The notes: generated by a model not told the origin, from the letters alone. 64,000 nt of DNA from Collinsella sp. (GCA_019414645.1 DXLP01000001.1:102065-166064), one strand, 5' to 3'; counted from the stretch's first letter, positions 7,763 through 17,234 are shown. Translations and numbers: made by a program.

Positions 7763-8977
7763 TTACGCGCTTACTTCGGCCACGCTCTTCGAGGTTTCGG
7801 GTGAATCGGCTCCGTCCCCCGTCGTCTGTCCCTTCGCCGGCACCACGCCAAAGCAGTAGCTCAGCGCCGCAGACACCGCAAATGCCACACCGCCGGCAGC
7901 GCAGCACCACAGCAGGTTCGAGATGCCGCCCGTGGCAAAGCCAATGACCATAAGGACATTCGTCATGCCGATGGTATAGGCCGTAACGTGGCCCACGGCC
8001 GCAACAAGGCCTCCGACGGCGCCGCCAATGGCCATGCACGTCAGGCACCTGCCATATTTAAAGCCGCAACCGTACAGCGCCGGCTCGCTTACGCCGCCAA
8101 GAACACCCGAGATTGAATAGCCCAGCATGAGCGCCTTCTCGTCCTTATCCGCAACGCGAAGCGACGCGCCAAAGGGCATGCCCCAAACGGCGAACGTTGC
8201 CATCGTCGCGGCGATCAGGATGCACGAATCCGTTCCCACACTCATAAACTGCGCATAGGCGAGCGATAGGACAACGTTGCTGACGCCGGCGATCTTTAGG
8301 AACTCCCAGCCCGCGGCAAGCCCCATGAGCGTGAGCAGCGACACGATGCCACCGGAATTGCCAAGCATAAACATAAGCTGGCCCAACAGCATGCCCAGAT
8401 AGCTGCCCGCCGGCGCCGTAATACACAGCGAAACCGGAACCATGACAAGCATGGTCGCAAACGGAACGAACGAAAACGCCACGGCCTTAGGGATAACGCG
8501 CTTAAAGAAACACTCCACTCGCCATAGCACGGGCACCGAGATGAGAACCGGAATAACAGTCGTCGTGTAATCGTTGACCGGCGCAGGAAGCAGACCATAC
8601 ACGGAAGTCATCGATGCCCCCGTCGTCGATGCGGCATCGACGAGCTTGAGCAGATCGGGTGCAATCAATACGCCGCCCAGCATCATGCCCAGCTGCTCCG
8701 AGCAACCGAGCTGGCGGGCGGCCGCCCAACCAAGATAAATGGGCAAAAAGTAGTAGCCGGCGTTATAGAGCCAACTGTAGAACAGGCGATAGATATCGGA
8801 ATCGGCAGACCACAGGCCCAGCATGCCTTCGCCCATAATGACAGCGACGGTGCGGAACAACGCCGCGCAGACAATAAACGGCAGCGCCGACATCATGCTT
8901 TTGGACAGATAGTCCACCACGGCCATGGCGTTTGATGAAACCGACGTTGTAAACGAGGTGTTAGAAACTTGTAGCAT
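7763..8977 (-). CDS. PTS transporter subunit IIC (stand-alone)
   Basis: This 404-residue polytopic membrane protein is of the PTS_EIIC glucose/beta-glucoside class. The substrate-loop motif appears as GVSEPALYGCGFKYG near residue 290, a variant of the G(I/V)TEPA(I/L)YG signature. There is no fused IIB or IIA domain and no IIB gene beside it. A separate IIA gene is at 45.1 kb. The frame is open to 9175, but the ATG at 8977 has a GGGAAAGG site 6 nt upstream and gives a proper N-terminus. It lies 40 bp after accDA with no terminator between, so it is probably the last gene of the FAS operon. Confidence 0.85.
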   Translation of the reverse strand: MLQVSNTSFTTSVSSNAMAVVDYLSKSMMSALPFIVCAALFRTVAVIMGEGMLGLWSADSDIYRLFYSWLYNAGYYFLPIYLGWAAARQLGCSEQLGMMLGGVLIAPDLLKLVDAASTTGASMTSVYGLLPAPVNDYTTTVIPVLISVPVLWRVECFFKRVIPKAVAFSFVPFATMLVMVPVSLCITAPAGSYLGMLLGQLMFMLGNSGGIVSLLTLMGLAAGWEFLKIAGVSNVVLSLAYAQFMSVGTDSCILIAATMATFAVWGMPFGASLRVADKDEKALMLGYSISGVLGGVSEPALYGCGFKYGRCLTCMAIGGAVGGLVAAVGHVTAYTIGMTNVLMVIGFATGGISNLLWCCAAGGVAFAVSAALSYCFGVVPAKGQTTGDGADSPETSKSVAEVSA

Positions 8978-9017
8978 GGAATGCCTTTCCCAATATGACA
9001 TGCGGGCTGTCCCTTTG

Positions 9018-10742
9018 TCACATCGTGCGGTACTGACCGATTGCGCGGTACTTTTCGTAGCGGAGGTTTGTGAGGGTCGCCTCGTCGAGCTGCCCAAGCG
9101 TATCGAAGGCATCAAATGCCGAGGACATGACGGCACCGGCGATCTCCTCATGCGACAGGCCCCTATCGTCGACAATGCCGTCGATGATGCCGAGCGCCAA
9201 CAGATCGGGAGCTGTGAGCTTCAGCGCCTCGGCAGCCTCATTCGCGCGCTCGGTATCCTTCCACAGGATCGACGCACAGGCCTCGGGGCTCACGACCGAA
9301 TAGGCCGAGCTCGAGAGCATCAGGATGCGGTCGGCCACGGACAGCGCCAGCGCGCCACCAGAGCCGCCCTCGCCTGTCACCACCGAGACAATCGGCGTCT
9401 TAAGGTCGCTCATCTCCATGAGGTTCTGGGCAATCGCCTCGCCCTGGCCGCGTTCCTCGGCACCGATGCCGCAAAACGCGCCCGAAGTATCGACCAGGCA
9501 CAGAACCGGTCGACCAAACTTTTCGGCCTGGCGCATCAGGCGACGCGCTTTGCGGTAGCCCTCGGGATGTGCCATACCAAAGTTGCGACGCACGCGCTCT
9601 TTGGTCGTGGTGCCGCGCTCGATGGCGATGACCGTTACGGGGCGTCCGTCTTTCCAGCCAATGCCAGCCACCACAGCAGCGTCGTCGCCAAAGTAGCGGT
9701 CACCGTGCAGCTCCACAAATCCATCCAGGCCCAGCGAGATCATCTCGCCTGCCGTGGCGCGATCTGCTGAGCGGGTCTGCTTGACAATCTCGAGCGCGGT
9801 TTTTGGTGCGGCCGAGCGCTTGAACAAGTGTCCCAGCTTTTTGCCACGGCGACCCGTATGCACGATCTCATGCGGTGCCCCCAGGCCGGGCGCGTGCCCT
9901 TCGTGCAGCGCCAGCAGCTCGCCTACCGTGAGCGCAATCTCGCCACGCGGAACAACGGCATCGCAAAAGCCGTGCTCCAGCAAAAACTCGGAGCGCTGGA
10001 ATCCCTTGGGCAGGCGCTTGTGCATGTTCTGCTCGATCACGCGCGGGCCGGCAAATGCCGTCAGGGCATCGGGCTCGGCCAGGATAATATCGCCCTCCAT
10101 GGCAAAGCTCGCGGTTACACCTCCGGTCGTGGGGTCGGTGAGCACCGTGATATACAGGCCGCCCGCCTCGCTATGGCGCCTAACCGCCGCAGAAATCTTG
10201 GCCATCTGCATGAGCGAGGTCACGCCCTCCTGCATGCGGGCGCCACCCGATACGGTAAAGCCAACGACCGGCAGTCCCAGCTCGGTCGCACGCTCAAATG
10301 CGCGGCAGATCTTCTCGCCCACCACGGAACCCATCGAGCCCATCATAAAGTTGGCGTCCATAAAGAAGAGCGCCGTATCGCAACCGCAGATTTTGCCCTT
10401 GCCGCACACAACGGCATCGCGCTCGCCCGAACGTTCGCTCACGCTCTTGAGCTTGTCGGCATAACCGGGAAACGAGAGGAAGTCCTCCGGCGCCAGACTG
10501 GCATCCCATTCCTCAAACGTGCCCTCGTCAATCGTCATGTGCATGCGGTCGCGCCCGCTCACGCGAAAGTGTTTGCCGCAACGAGGGCAGACCTCGAGGT
10601 TGTCGTGCAGGCGCGCCTCATCGATCACGCGGCGGCACTCCGGGCACTTGATAAACACGTGGCGCGCGGGAAACTCGGCGCACGACTCGGTCATCGGTCC
10701 CTCGAGGACGTTGACCGTCTTCGCTTTTCTATTCATCAGCAT
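9018..10742 (-). CDS. accDA: Acetyl-CoA carboxylase carboxyltransferase, fused beta-alpha subunits
   Basis: This protein transfers the carboxyl group from carboxybiotin to acetyl-CoA to give malonyl-CoA. One 574-residue chain carries both subunits, which are separate in most bacteria. The N-terminal AccD half has the zinc site CPEC (residues 33-36) and CPRC (52-55), then a crotonase-like domain with GGARMQEG. The AccA half begins near residue 290 and includes GDRYFGDDAAVVAGIGW and GEGGSGGALALSVADRI. The start at 10742 overlaps the accC stop by 14 bp. Its products feed the fab genes upstream. Confidence 0.95.
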   Translation of the reverse strand: MLMNRKAKTVNVLEGPMTESCAEFPARHVFIKCPECRRVIDEARLHDNLEVCPRCGKHFRVSGRDRMHMTIDEGTFEEWDASLAPEDFLSFPGYADKLKSVSERSGERDAVVCGKGKICGCDTALFFMDANFMMGSMGSVVGEKICRAFERATELGLPVVGFTVSGGARMQEGVTSLMQMAKISAAVRRHSEAGGLYITVLTDPTTGGVTASFAMEGDIILAEPDALTAFAGPRVIEQNMHKRLPKGFQRSEFLLEHGFCDAVVPRGEIALTVGELLALHEGHAPGLGAPHEIVHTGRRGKKLGHLFKRSAAPKTALEIVKQTRSADRATAGEMISLGLDGFVELHGDRYFGDDAAVVAGIGWKDGRPVTVIAIERGTTTKERVRRNFGMAHPEGYRKARRLMRQAEKFGRPVLCLVDTSGAFCGIGAEERGQGEAIAQNLMEMSDLKTPIVSVVTGEGGSGGALALSVADRILMLSSSAYSVVSPEACASILWKDTERANEAAEALKLTAPDLLALGIIDGIVDDRGLSHEEIAGAVMSSAFDAFDTLGQLDEATLTNLRYEKYRAIGQYRTM

Positions 10743-12072
10743 AGAGATGCCCCATTAGATCGGTGTGATACATGCCCGACAAGAACTCGTCGTTTGCCAG
10801 CACGTCGAGCTGAAGCTCGCTGTTTTCGCTCACGCCCTCAATCACGAGCTCGCCCAGGGCCGAGCGCATCTTGCGAATGGCGCCGTCACGCGTGGGCGCA
10901 CACACGATGAGCTTGCCGAGCATGGAGTCGTAGTACGGCGGAACTTTCGCACCGGCAAACATGGCGGAATCCCAGCGCACGCGCGGACCACCCGGCACAC
11001 GCAACGCGGTGACCGTTCCGCATGACGGCAGAAAGTCCGGCGTTTCGGCATTGATGCGGCACTCCATAGCATGGTTGCGGACCGGCATGTCCTCCTGCTC
11101 AAAGGGCAGAGGCTGGCCGGCTGCCACGCGCAGCTGCCACTTGACCAAGTCGGTATCGGTCACAAACTCCGTAACCGGATGCTCCACCTGCAAGCGCGTG
11201 TTCATTTCCATAAAGTAGAAATTGCCGTCGTCCGAATACAGGAACTCGATGGTACCAGCTCCTTCGTAGCCGACGGCACGAGCCAGGTCACGCGCTGCCT
11301 CGTGCATGCGAGCACGAATGTCGTCGTGTCCGTCGAGGCACGGCGCGGGGCTCTCCTCGATCAGCTTTTGGTTGCGACGCTGCACCGAGCACTCGCGCTC
11401 GCCGAGCGAAAACACATGGCCCTGCTTATCGGCCATAATCTGTACCTCAACGTGATGCGCCGGCGCGACGAACTTCTCCATGTAGCACTCGCCGTCGCCA
11501 AAAACGGCCTCGCCCTCGGCACGCGCCTCGATAAACGCCTTTGCCGCATCTTCCACGCGCTCGACCTTGCGAATGCCGCGACCGCCACCACCGGCACGCG
11601 CCTTAATAAGCACGGGGCAGCCAATGCGCTCGGCCTCGGCCGTTGCCTCCTCGGGGCTTTTGAGCAAATCGCAGCCCGGAACGATGGGCACGCCCGCCGC
11701 GGCAGCCGTTCGACGTGCGGCGTCCTTGTCGCCCATGCTGTCGATTACCTCGGCCGAAGGACCGACAAACGCCAGGCCATACTTGTCGCAGTCGCGCACG
11801 AAGCTCGCCTTCTCGGAAAAGAAGCCATAACCGGGATGAATTGCCTTAGCTCCCGACTTTACGGCACAGGTGAGCACGGCATCGTCGTTGAGATAGCTCT
11901 CGGCAAGACGCGGGCCGCCAATGCAATACGCCTCGTCGGCAAGCTGCACGTGCAGCGCGTCCGCATCGGCCGTGGAGTAGACGGCGACGGTCTTGATGCC
12001 CATATCGCGGCACGCGCGGATAACACGGACCGCGACCTCGCCGCGGTTGGCGATGAGCACTTTGTCGAACAT
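10729..12072 (-). CDS. accC: Biotin carboxylase subunit of acetyl-CoA carboxylase
   Basis: This enzyme uses ATP and bicarbonate to carboxylate biotin on AccB. The 447-residue ATP-grasp protein starts MFDKVLIANRGEVAVRVIRA. It has the glycine-rich lid KARAGGGGRGIRKV near residue 160 and the catalytic region MEMNTRLQVEHPVTE near residue 285. The frame continues upstream, but the ATG at 12072 matches the family start and follows an AAGGAAGG site. It lies 10 bp after fabZ. Confidence 0.97.
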   Translation of the reverse strand: MFDKVLIANRGEVAVRVIRACRDMGIKTVAVYSTADADALHVQLADEAYCIGGPRLAESYLNDDAVLTCAVKSGAKAIHPGYGFFSEKASFVRDCDKYGLAFVGPSAEVIDSMGDKDAARRTAAAAGVPIVPGCDLLKSPEEATAEAERIGCPVLIKARAGGGGRGIRKVERVEDAAKAFIEARAEGEAVFGDGECYMEKFVAPAHHVEVQIMADKQGHVFSLGERECSVQRRNQKLIEESPAPCLDGHDDIRARMHEAARDLARAVGYEGAGTIEFLYSDDGNFYFMEMNTRLQVEHPVTEFVTDTDLVKWQLRVAAGQPLPFEQEDMPVRNHAMECRINAETPDFLPSCGTVTALRVPGGPRVRWDSAMFAGAKVPPYYDSMLGKLIVCAPTRDGAIRKMRSALGELVIEGVSENSELQLDVLANDEFLSGMYHTDLMGHLYADE

Positions 12073-12082
12073 GAAGCCTTCC

Positions 12083-12505
12083 TTAACTTTCGTGCATGAG
12101 TGCAAAAGACATATCGGCGCGGCAGCAAACCTCACCGTTGACGCTCGCAGTACCCGTCGCAAAGCGGAACGGCCCGCGCGCACGCGTGATGGAGCACACT
12201 AGATCCACCGTGTCGCCCGGGCGCACCGGACGCTTAAAGCGCACCTTGTCCAGACTCGTGTAGAACGGCGTCGCGCCGCGCGCCTCCTCGTCGCCCATCA
12301 GCAGCACGCAGCAGTTCTGGGCGAGCATCTCGCACTGGATCACGCCGGGGACGACCGGGTTTCCCGGAAAATGCCCCTGTAAAAAGTACTCGTCGCCCGT
12401 AATCGTTATCTTGCCGTGGGCCTCGTCGCCCACCAGCTCGGCTTCGTCGAGCAAAAGCATCGGCTCACGATGCGGCAACAGTTCTTTAAGCTCTTCTTTG
12501 TTCAT
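12083..12505 (-). CDS. fabZ: 3-hydroxyacyl-ACP dehydratase
   Basis: FabZ removes water from beta-hydroxyacyl-ACP in each elongation cycle. The 140-residue hot-dog-fold protein opens MNKEELKELLPHREPMLLLDE. It carries the catalytic segment HFPGNPVVPGVIQCE (histidine and glutamate, near residues 45-60). It lies between accB and accC, as in many Gram-positive fab operons. No fabA or separate isomerase is visible in this window. Confidence 0.96.
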   Translation of the reverse strand: MNKEELKELLPHREPMLLLDEAELVGDEAHGKITITGDEYFLQGHFPGNPVVPGVIQCEMLAQNCCVLLMGDEEARGATPFYTSLDKVRFKRPVRPGDTVDLVCSITRARGPFRFATGTASVNGEVCCRADMSFALMHES

Positions 12506-12514
12506 GGATATAAC

Positions 12515-12991
12515 CTATCCGATCCTCATGAGGCAGCTGCCAAACTCCACGAGGTCGCCGTCGGCCACGCAGATCTCGAGCACCTCGCCGTCTGCCTCGG
12601 CCGTCACCTCGTTGAGAACCTTCATGGCCTCGATGATGCAGAGGGTCTCGCCGGCCTTGACCTTGGAGCCCACGTGCACAAACGGTTCGTCGCCCGGCGC
12701 CGGTGCAGCATAGAAAACGCCGACCATGGGAGCGGTCACCTCGGTGCCCTTAGGCTCCGGTGCGGCGGCAGGCGCCTGCGCGGCGGGCTCCGGCGCGGCG
12801 GCAGGCATGGCGACAGGAGCCACCGCCGGAGCAGTCACGGCACCCGGCATAGGCATGGGCACGGCAACCGGCTGTGCCGCACTCGCGCGCTCGAGTTCGA
12901 CCGCGGTGCCATCGGGCTCCTCAACGCGCACGCGCGTGAGGCCGCGGTCCTCCATAACATCGGCTATCTCGGCAAGTCTTTTGGAATCCAT
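12515..12991 (-). CDS. accB: Biotin carboxyl carrier protein of acetyl-CoA carboxylase
   Basis: AccB carries biotin between AccC and AccDA. The 158-residue protein has an N-terminal helix (MDSKRLAEIADVMEDRGL), an alanine/proline-rich linker at about residues 38-80, and a biotinyl domain. The lysine to be modified is in EAMKVLNEV near residue 121. Its ligase, birA, is divergently encoded at the head of the operon. The start is 4 bp after fabF. Confidence 0.96.
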   Translation of the reverse strand: MDSKRLAEIADVMEDRGLTRVRVEEPDGTAVELERASAAQPVAVPMPMPGAVTAPAVAPVAMPAAAPEPAAQAPAAAPEPKGTEVTAPMVGVFYAAPAPGDEPFVHVGSKVKAGETLCIIEAMKVLNEVTAEADGEVLEICVADGDLVEFGSCLMRIG

Positions 12992-12994
12992 GCT

Positions 12995-14242
12995 CTAGCT
13001 CCTCGTATATCTACGCAGTGCGATGGCGGCGTTGTGCCCGCCAAAGCCCAGGTTGGTCGAAAGCGCCCAGGTAAGGTCGGCGCGAACCGCGCGATTGGGC
13101 GTGTAATCAAGATCGCAGGCGGGATCGGGTGTGTGGTAGTTAATGGTCGGCGGCACCACGCCCTGCTCGAGCGCCATGGCACAGGCCATGACCTCGATGG
13201 CGCCCGTGGCACCGATCATGTGGCCGGTCATCGACTTGGTCGACGAGACGTGTGCGGCGCGTGCCGCGTCCTCGCCGAGCGCACGCTTTATGCCCGCCGT
13301 CTCGGACGAATCGTTGAGCTTGGTCGAGGTGCCGTGAGCGTTGATGTAAAGGCCCTCGGAAGGCTTAACGTCGCCCTCGACCACCGCCAGCGATATCGCA
13401 CGGGCAATGCCGGCAGCCTCGGGATCGGGGCTCGTGATGTGATAGGCATCATCGGTGTTGCCGTAGCCCACGACCTCGGCATAAATGTGCGCACCGCGCG
13501 CCTGCGCATGCTCCATGCCCTCGAGAACCAGCACGCAGGCGCCCTCGCCCATCACAAAGCCGTCGCGGTCTGCATCGAACGGGCGGCAAGCCGTCGACGG
13601 GTCAGGATTAGTGGTGAGAGCACGGCAGGATGTAAAGCCCGCAACGGCATCGGGGATGATTGCGGCCTCGGCACCGCCGGCGAGAATCGCATCGGCATAG
13701 CCATGCTTGATGGCGCGGAACGCCTCGCCCACGGCATGGGCCGAGGTCGCGCAGGCGGTCACCACGGGCAAGGTCGGGCCCTTTGCCTTATGGCGGATTG
13801 CGATATTGCCCGAAGCCATATTGGGGATCATCATCGCGATCATATAGGGCGATGCGCGACGGGGCCCACGGTCGGCAATCGTGTGGACGTTGTCGACGAG
13901 TGTCTGCATGCCGCCCACGCCCGAACCCACGTAGACGCCCAGGCGCTCGCGATCGATGGCGCCCTCGACATCAAAGCCCGCATCGTGCATGGCCTCGTCC
14001 GACGCTGCCAGGGCAAACTGAACGCAGGGGTCCAGGTGCTTGGCGTCACGCTTACCAAAGTACTCGTTGCCGTCAAAACCCTTGACCTCGGCCGCCACCT
14101 TAACGGCAAACGCATCGGTATCGAAGTGCGTGATCGGGCCGATGCCGCACGTGCCGGCGCACATGGCCGCCCAGGTAGCAAGCGCCGTGTTACCGAGCGG
14201 CGATACGGCACCGATACCGGTGATTGCAACTCTCTGTTCCAT
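12995..14242 (-). CDS. fabF: 3-oxoacyl-ACP synthase II
   Basis: FabF is the elongating condensing enzyme of type II fatty-acid synthesis. The roughly 415-residue thiolase-fold protein has the active cysteine in VTACATSAHAVGEAF and the two histidines in INAHGTSTKLND and STKSMTGHMIGATG. Two adjacent ATGs (14245 and 14242) follow a GAGGAG site. The second is preferred for spacing and gives MEQRVAITGIGAVSPLG. A further upstream ATG at 14260 would place the ribosome site inside the gene. Confidence 0.95.
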   Translation of the reverse strand: MEQRVAITGIGAVSPLGNTALATWAAMCAGTCGIGPITHFDTDAFAVKVAAEVKGFDGNEYFGKRDAKHLDPCVQFALAASDEAMHDAGFDVEGAIDRERLGVYVGSGVGGMQTLVDNVHTIADRGPRRASPYMIAMMIPNMASGNIAIRHKAKGPTLPVVTACATSAHAVGEAFRAIKHGYADAILAGGAEAAIIPDAVAGFTSCRALTTNPDPSTACRPFDADRDGFVMGEGACVLVLEGMEHAQARGAHIYAEVVGYGNTDDAYHITSPDPEAAGIARAISLAVVEGDVKPSEGLYINAHGTSTKLNDSSETAGIKRALGEDAARAAHVSSTKSMTGHMIGATGAIEVMACAMALEQGVVPPTINYHTPDPACDLDYTPNRAVRADLTWALSTNLGFGGHNAAIALRRYTRS

Positions 14243-14281
14243 CATGGTCTCCTCATTCAAGCCGTTGTTCGGCCCTAGTTT

Positions 14282-15055
14282 CTACATCGCCATTCCGCCG
14301 TCGACGCGCACAATCTCGCCCGTAATGTAGGCAGCCGCATCACTCGCCAAAAAGCGCACCACGCCGGCCACTTCCTCGGGGCGCGCCATGCGCTTTAGGG
14401 GAATCTGCTCCTCGGTTGCCGCGCGAACCTTCTCCGAAAGCTTTGCCGTCATATCGGTCTCGACAAACCCGGGGGCGACCGCGTTCACTCGTACGCCGCG
14501 GGACGCAAGCTCGCGCGCTACCGCCTTGGTCAAACCGATGACGCCCGCCTTGGAGGCTGCATAGTTGGCCTGCCCGGCATTGCCCATCAGGCCCACAACC
14601 GAGCTCATGTTGATGACGCAACCGCCGCGCTGACGCATAAAGGTCTTGGTGAGCGCGCGCGTCGTATTGAACGTGCCCTTGAGATTGACATCGAGCACGC
14701 GGTCGAAGGCATCGTCACCCATACGCATGAGCAGGCCGTCGCGCGTGATGCCGGCGTTGTTGACGAGCGCCCAAATGGAGCCAAAGTCGTTGAGGACCGT
14801 CTCCATGCATGCGTTGACGGCAGCGGGGTCGGCCACATCGCATTGATACGCGCGAGCTGTGGCACCAGCGGCCTCGCAGGCTTCGCACGTCTCGCGCGCC
14901 GCATCGCCGCCACCGGCATAGACGACGGCGATATCAAAGCCGTCCTCCGCCAGACCGACAGCGCAGGCGCGGCCGATACCCCGCGAGCCGCCCGTGACCA
15001 GTGCCACGCGACGTGAGTCGTTGCACTCGAGCGCGCCGTTGTTCAAGTTGCCCAT
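14282..15055 (-). CDS. fabG: 3-oxoacyl-ACP reductase
   Basis: FabG is an NADPH-dependent short-chain dehydrogenase that reduces beta-ketoacyl-ACP. The 257-residue protein has the Rossmann motif TGGSRGIG near residue 21, NNAGITRDGLL, the catalytic serine in NMSSVVGLMGNAGQ, and the YAASK tyrosine-lysine pair. The first 14 residues (MGNLNNGALECNDS) lie before the fold. It sits between fabD and fabF in the operon. Confidence 0.95.
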   Translation of the reverse strand: MGNLNNGALECNDSRRVALVTGGSRGIGRACAVGLAEDGFDIAVVYAGGGDAARETCEACEAAGATARAYQCDVADPAAVNACMETVLNDFGSIWALVNNAGITRDGLLMRMGDDAFDRVLDVNLKGTFNTTRALTKTFMRQRGGCVINMSSVVGLMGNAGQANYAASKAGVIGLTKAVARELASRGVRVNAVAPGFVETDMTAKLSEKVRAATEEQIPLKRMARPEEVAGVVRFLASDAAAYITGEIVRVDGGMAM

Positions 15056-15085
15056 GTCATTCCTTTCGGGTTACAGCCCTGTGGA

Positions 15086-16018
15086 CTATGCGAGCTCGTC
15101 GGCAATAGCTGCGACCTGCTCGGCCGTTTCGCACGAATACACGCGAACGTCGCTCAGCGTACGCTTGACCAGGCCCGACAGCGTTTTGCCGGGGCCGACC
15201 TCAATAAACGTATCGATGCCTTGATCCTGCAGAGCATGCAGCGTGTCGACCCAGCGCACGGCATGACTCACCTGGTTGGCCAGCACCTCCGATGCCGCCT
15301 GCGGGTCGGCCGGATAAGGTGCCGCCGTCATATTTGCCATAACAGGAATGAGCAACGGGGACGGCGCGTGACCGGCCTCGATATATGCAGCAAGGCCACA
15401 GGTCGCCTCGGCCATATAGGGGCTATGGAATGCACCCGACACCGCGACCTTCATGGCACGACCGCCAGCCTCTTTTACCAGGACGTCGAGGGTCTGCAAC
15501 GCATCGGGCGCTCCGGCCACAACCGTCTGCTGGGAACTGTTGTAGTTGACCGGCCAGCAGTCCTCGCCGGCCTGTTTTGCCAGGCCCTCAACTTGCGCTG
15601 CATCGAGCTTGATGACGGCGCGCATGCCGCCGGGGTGACGCTCGGCCGCCGTGGCCATCAATGCCGCGCGCTCACACACGAGCTCAAAACCCGCTCGCGT
15701 ATCGAATGCCCCCGCAAAGGTGAGTGCAGCGACCTCGCCCAGCGAGAATCCCGCACAGGCGGCAGGCACCACGCCGCGCTCGCGCAGGGCGACGGCGACT
15801 GCCAAGTCGTGCACGAACACGCAAGGCTGCGTGTTCTCGGTCTGCGAGAGCTCCTCCTTGGAGGCGCTCCGGCACTGCTCGCTCGTCCCCGGGCGCACCT
15901 CATCGGCAATGGTGAACACCTCGGCAGCCGCCGGCGATGTCTCGATCAAGTCGACGCCCATCGCGGGGTGCTGGGCACCCTGGCCGGCAAACAAAAACGC
16001 TACGCCACCCATGCGCAC
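15086..16018 (-). CDS. fabD: Malonyl-CoA:ACP acyltransferase
   Basis: FabD loads malonyl groups onto ACP. The 310-residue protein has FLFAGQGAQHPAMG at the N-terminus and the nucleophile serine in CAGFSLGEVAAL near residue 93. Here the usual GHSLG is GFSLG, so the residue before the serine is Phe rather than His. The second histidine (SGAFHSPYM) and the QVSHAVRWVDT segment are present. The start overlaps the fabK stop by 19 bp. The annotation is sure; the effect of the changed elbow residue is unknown. Confidence 0.92.
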   Translation of the reverse strand: MRMGGVAFLFAGQGAQHPAMGVDLIETSPAAAEVFTIADEVRPGTSEQCRSASKEELSQTENTQPCVFVHDLAVAVALRERGVVPAACAGFSLGEVAALTFAGAFDTRAGFELVCERAALMATAAERHPGGMRAVIKLDAAQVEGLAKQAGEDCWPVNYNSSQQTVVAGAPDALQTLDVLVKEAGGRAMKVAVSGAFHSPYMAEATCGLAAYIEAGHAPSPLLIPVMANMTAAPYPADPQAASEVLANQVSHAVRWVDTLHALQDQGIDTFIEVGPGKTLSGLVKRTLSDVRVYSCETAEQVAAIADELA

Positions 16019-16944
16019 GCACCCTTCAGGACGTGCTCGGCGCCATCGACCAGGTCGTCAACGATTTCGCGTGCGCTCTGGCGCTCGTTGACCATGCCGG
16101 CAATCTGTCCACACAAAAACGAACCCTCTTCGTAGTTGCCGTCCTTGGCGGCCTTACGCAGTGCACCGGTTCCCAAAGCACCGAGCTCCTCGGCACTCGC
16201 ACCGGAACCCTCGCTCTTGGCATAGGCGTTGGTGAAGGGGCTCTTGAGGGCGCGCACCGGATGTCCCGTCGAGCGACCGGTCGCACGCGTCGAAGTGTCG
16301 TTGGCCTTCAGGACCATCTCTTTATACTGCTCCGAGACGGTGCACTCGTCTGCGACCAGAAAGCGCGTACCCACTTGCACGCCTTCGGCGCCCAGCATAA
16401 AGGCGGCCGCCACGCCGCGGCCGTCGGCAATACCGCCGGCGGCCACAACGGGAATGTCGACCGCATCGACGACCTGCGGCACCAGTGCCATCGTCGAGGT
16501 CTCGCCAATATGGCCGCCCGATTCGGTACCCTCGGCAACAACCGCCGTGGCTCCACGACGTGCCACGAGGCGCGCCAGCGCCACCGAGGCAACGACCGGG
16601 ATGACCTTGATGCCCGCCTCGTTCCACGCCTTCATGTACTTGGTGGGATTGCCGGCACCCGTCACGACGACCGGCACTTGCTCGTCGATTACAACCTGTG
16701 CGACCTCGTCGGCAAACGGGCTCATGAGCATGACGTTCACGCCAAAGGGCTTATCCGTCTTGGTGCGCAGCTCGTGAATCTGATCGCGCAGCCAGTTGGC
16801 GTCGGCATTCATGGCCGCGATGATTCCCAGCCCGCCGGCCTCGGACACAGCCGAGGCAAGCGAGGCATCGGCAATCCAGGCCATACCGCCCTGGAACACG
16901 GGCTTTTCGATGCCGAGCAGATCGCAGAGAGGAGTCTTGAGCAT
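16000..16944 (-). CDS. fabK: Enoyl-ACP reductase II (FMN-dependent)
   Basis: FabK reduces enoyl-ACP using NADH and FMN and replaces FabI in several Gram-positives. The 314-residue TIM-barrel protein opens MLKTPLCDLLGIEKPVFQGG. It includes PVVVTGAGNPTKYM, GTESGGHIGETSTM and PVVAAGGIADGRGVAAAFML, the flavin/phosphate binding loops. It starts 3 bp after acpP. Because FabK resists triclosan in other species, this enzyme would be expected to do the same (inference). Confidence 0.94.
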   Translation of the reverse strand: MLKTPLCDLLGIEKPVFQGGMAWIADASLASAVSEAGGLGIIAAMNADANWLRDQIHELRTKTDKPFGVNVMLMSPFADEVAQVVIDEQVPVVVTGAGNPTKYMKAWNEAGIKVIPVVASVALARLVARRGATAVVAEGTESGGHIGETSTMALVPQVVDAVDIPVVAAGGIADGRGVAAAFMLGAEGVQVGTRFLVADECTVSEQYKEMVLKANDTSTRATGRSTGHPVRALKSPFTNAYAKSEGSGASAEELGALGTGALRKAAKDGNYEEGSFLCGQIAGMVNERQSAREIVDDLVDGAEHVLKGACAWVA

Positions 16945-16946
16945 CT

Positions 16947-17183
16947 CTACTTCTCCAATGCCGCCTCGACCGTATCGGCGAACTCGCCGACCGTCTTGGG
17001 GTTCTCCTCGGTATCGAGCTGGATGCCAAACTCGTCCTCGACGGCAACGAGGATCTCGACGGTGCCCAGGCTGTCGAGACCAATCTCCTCGAGCGTGGAC
17101 TCGGGCTTCATCTCGACATCGTCAAGACCGGCGGTCTCGCGGATAACGTCGCAAACGCGCTCGAAGGTCTTCTGATCTGCCAT
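16947..17183 (-). CDS. acpP: Acyl carrier protein
   Basis: This 78-residue acidic four-helix protein carries fatty acyl chains on phosphopantetheine. The attachment serine is in EEIGLDSLGTVEILVAVEDE near residue 37 (DSL motif). The gene lies between fabH and fabK and directly abuts fabK, fitting its role as shared substrate of all enzymes in this operon. Confidence 0.97.
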   Translation of the reverse strand: MADQKTFERVCDVIRETAGLDDVEMKPESTLEEIGLDSLGTVEILVAVEDEFGIQLDTEENPKTVGEFADTVEAALEK

Positions 17184-17234
17184 GGTAGTTCTCCTTTGGT
17201 TGTGCCCTAGGGCGTTTTTATTTCCTATGTGCGA

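Noticed and set aside
12416..14278. A 620-codon plus-strand frame opposite accB and fabF
   Set aside because: Antisense shadow; low-complexity Gly/Arg/His-rich translation without motifs.
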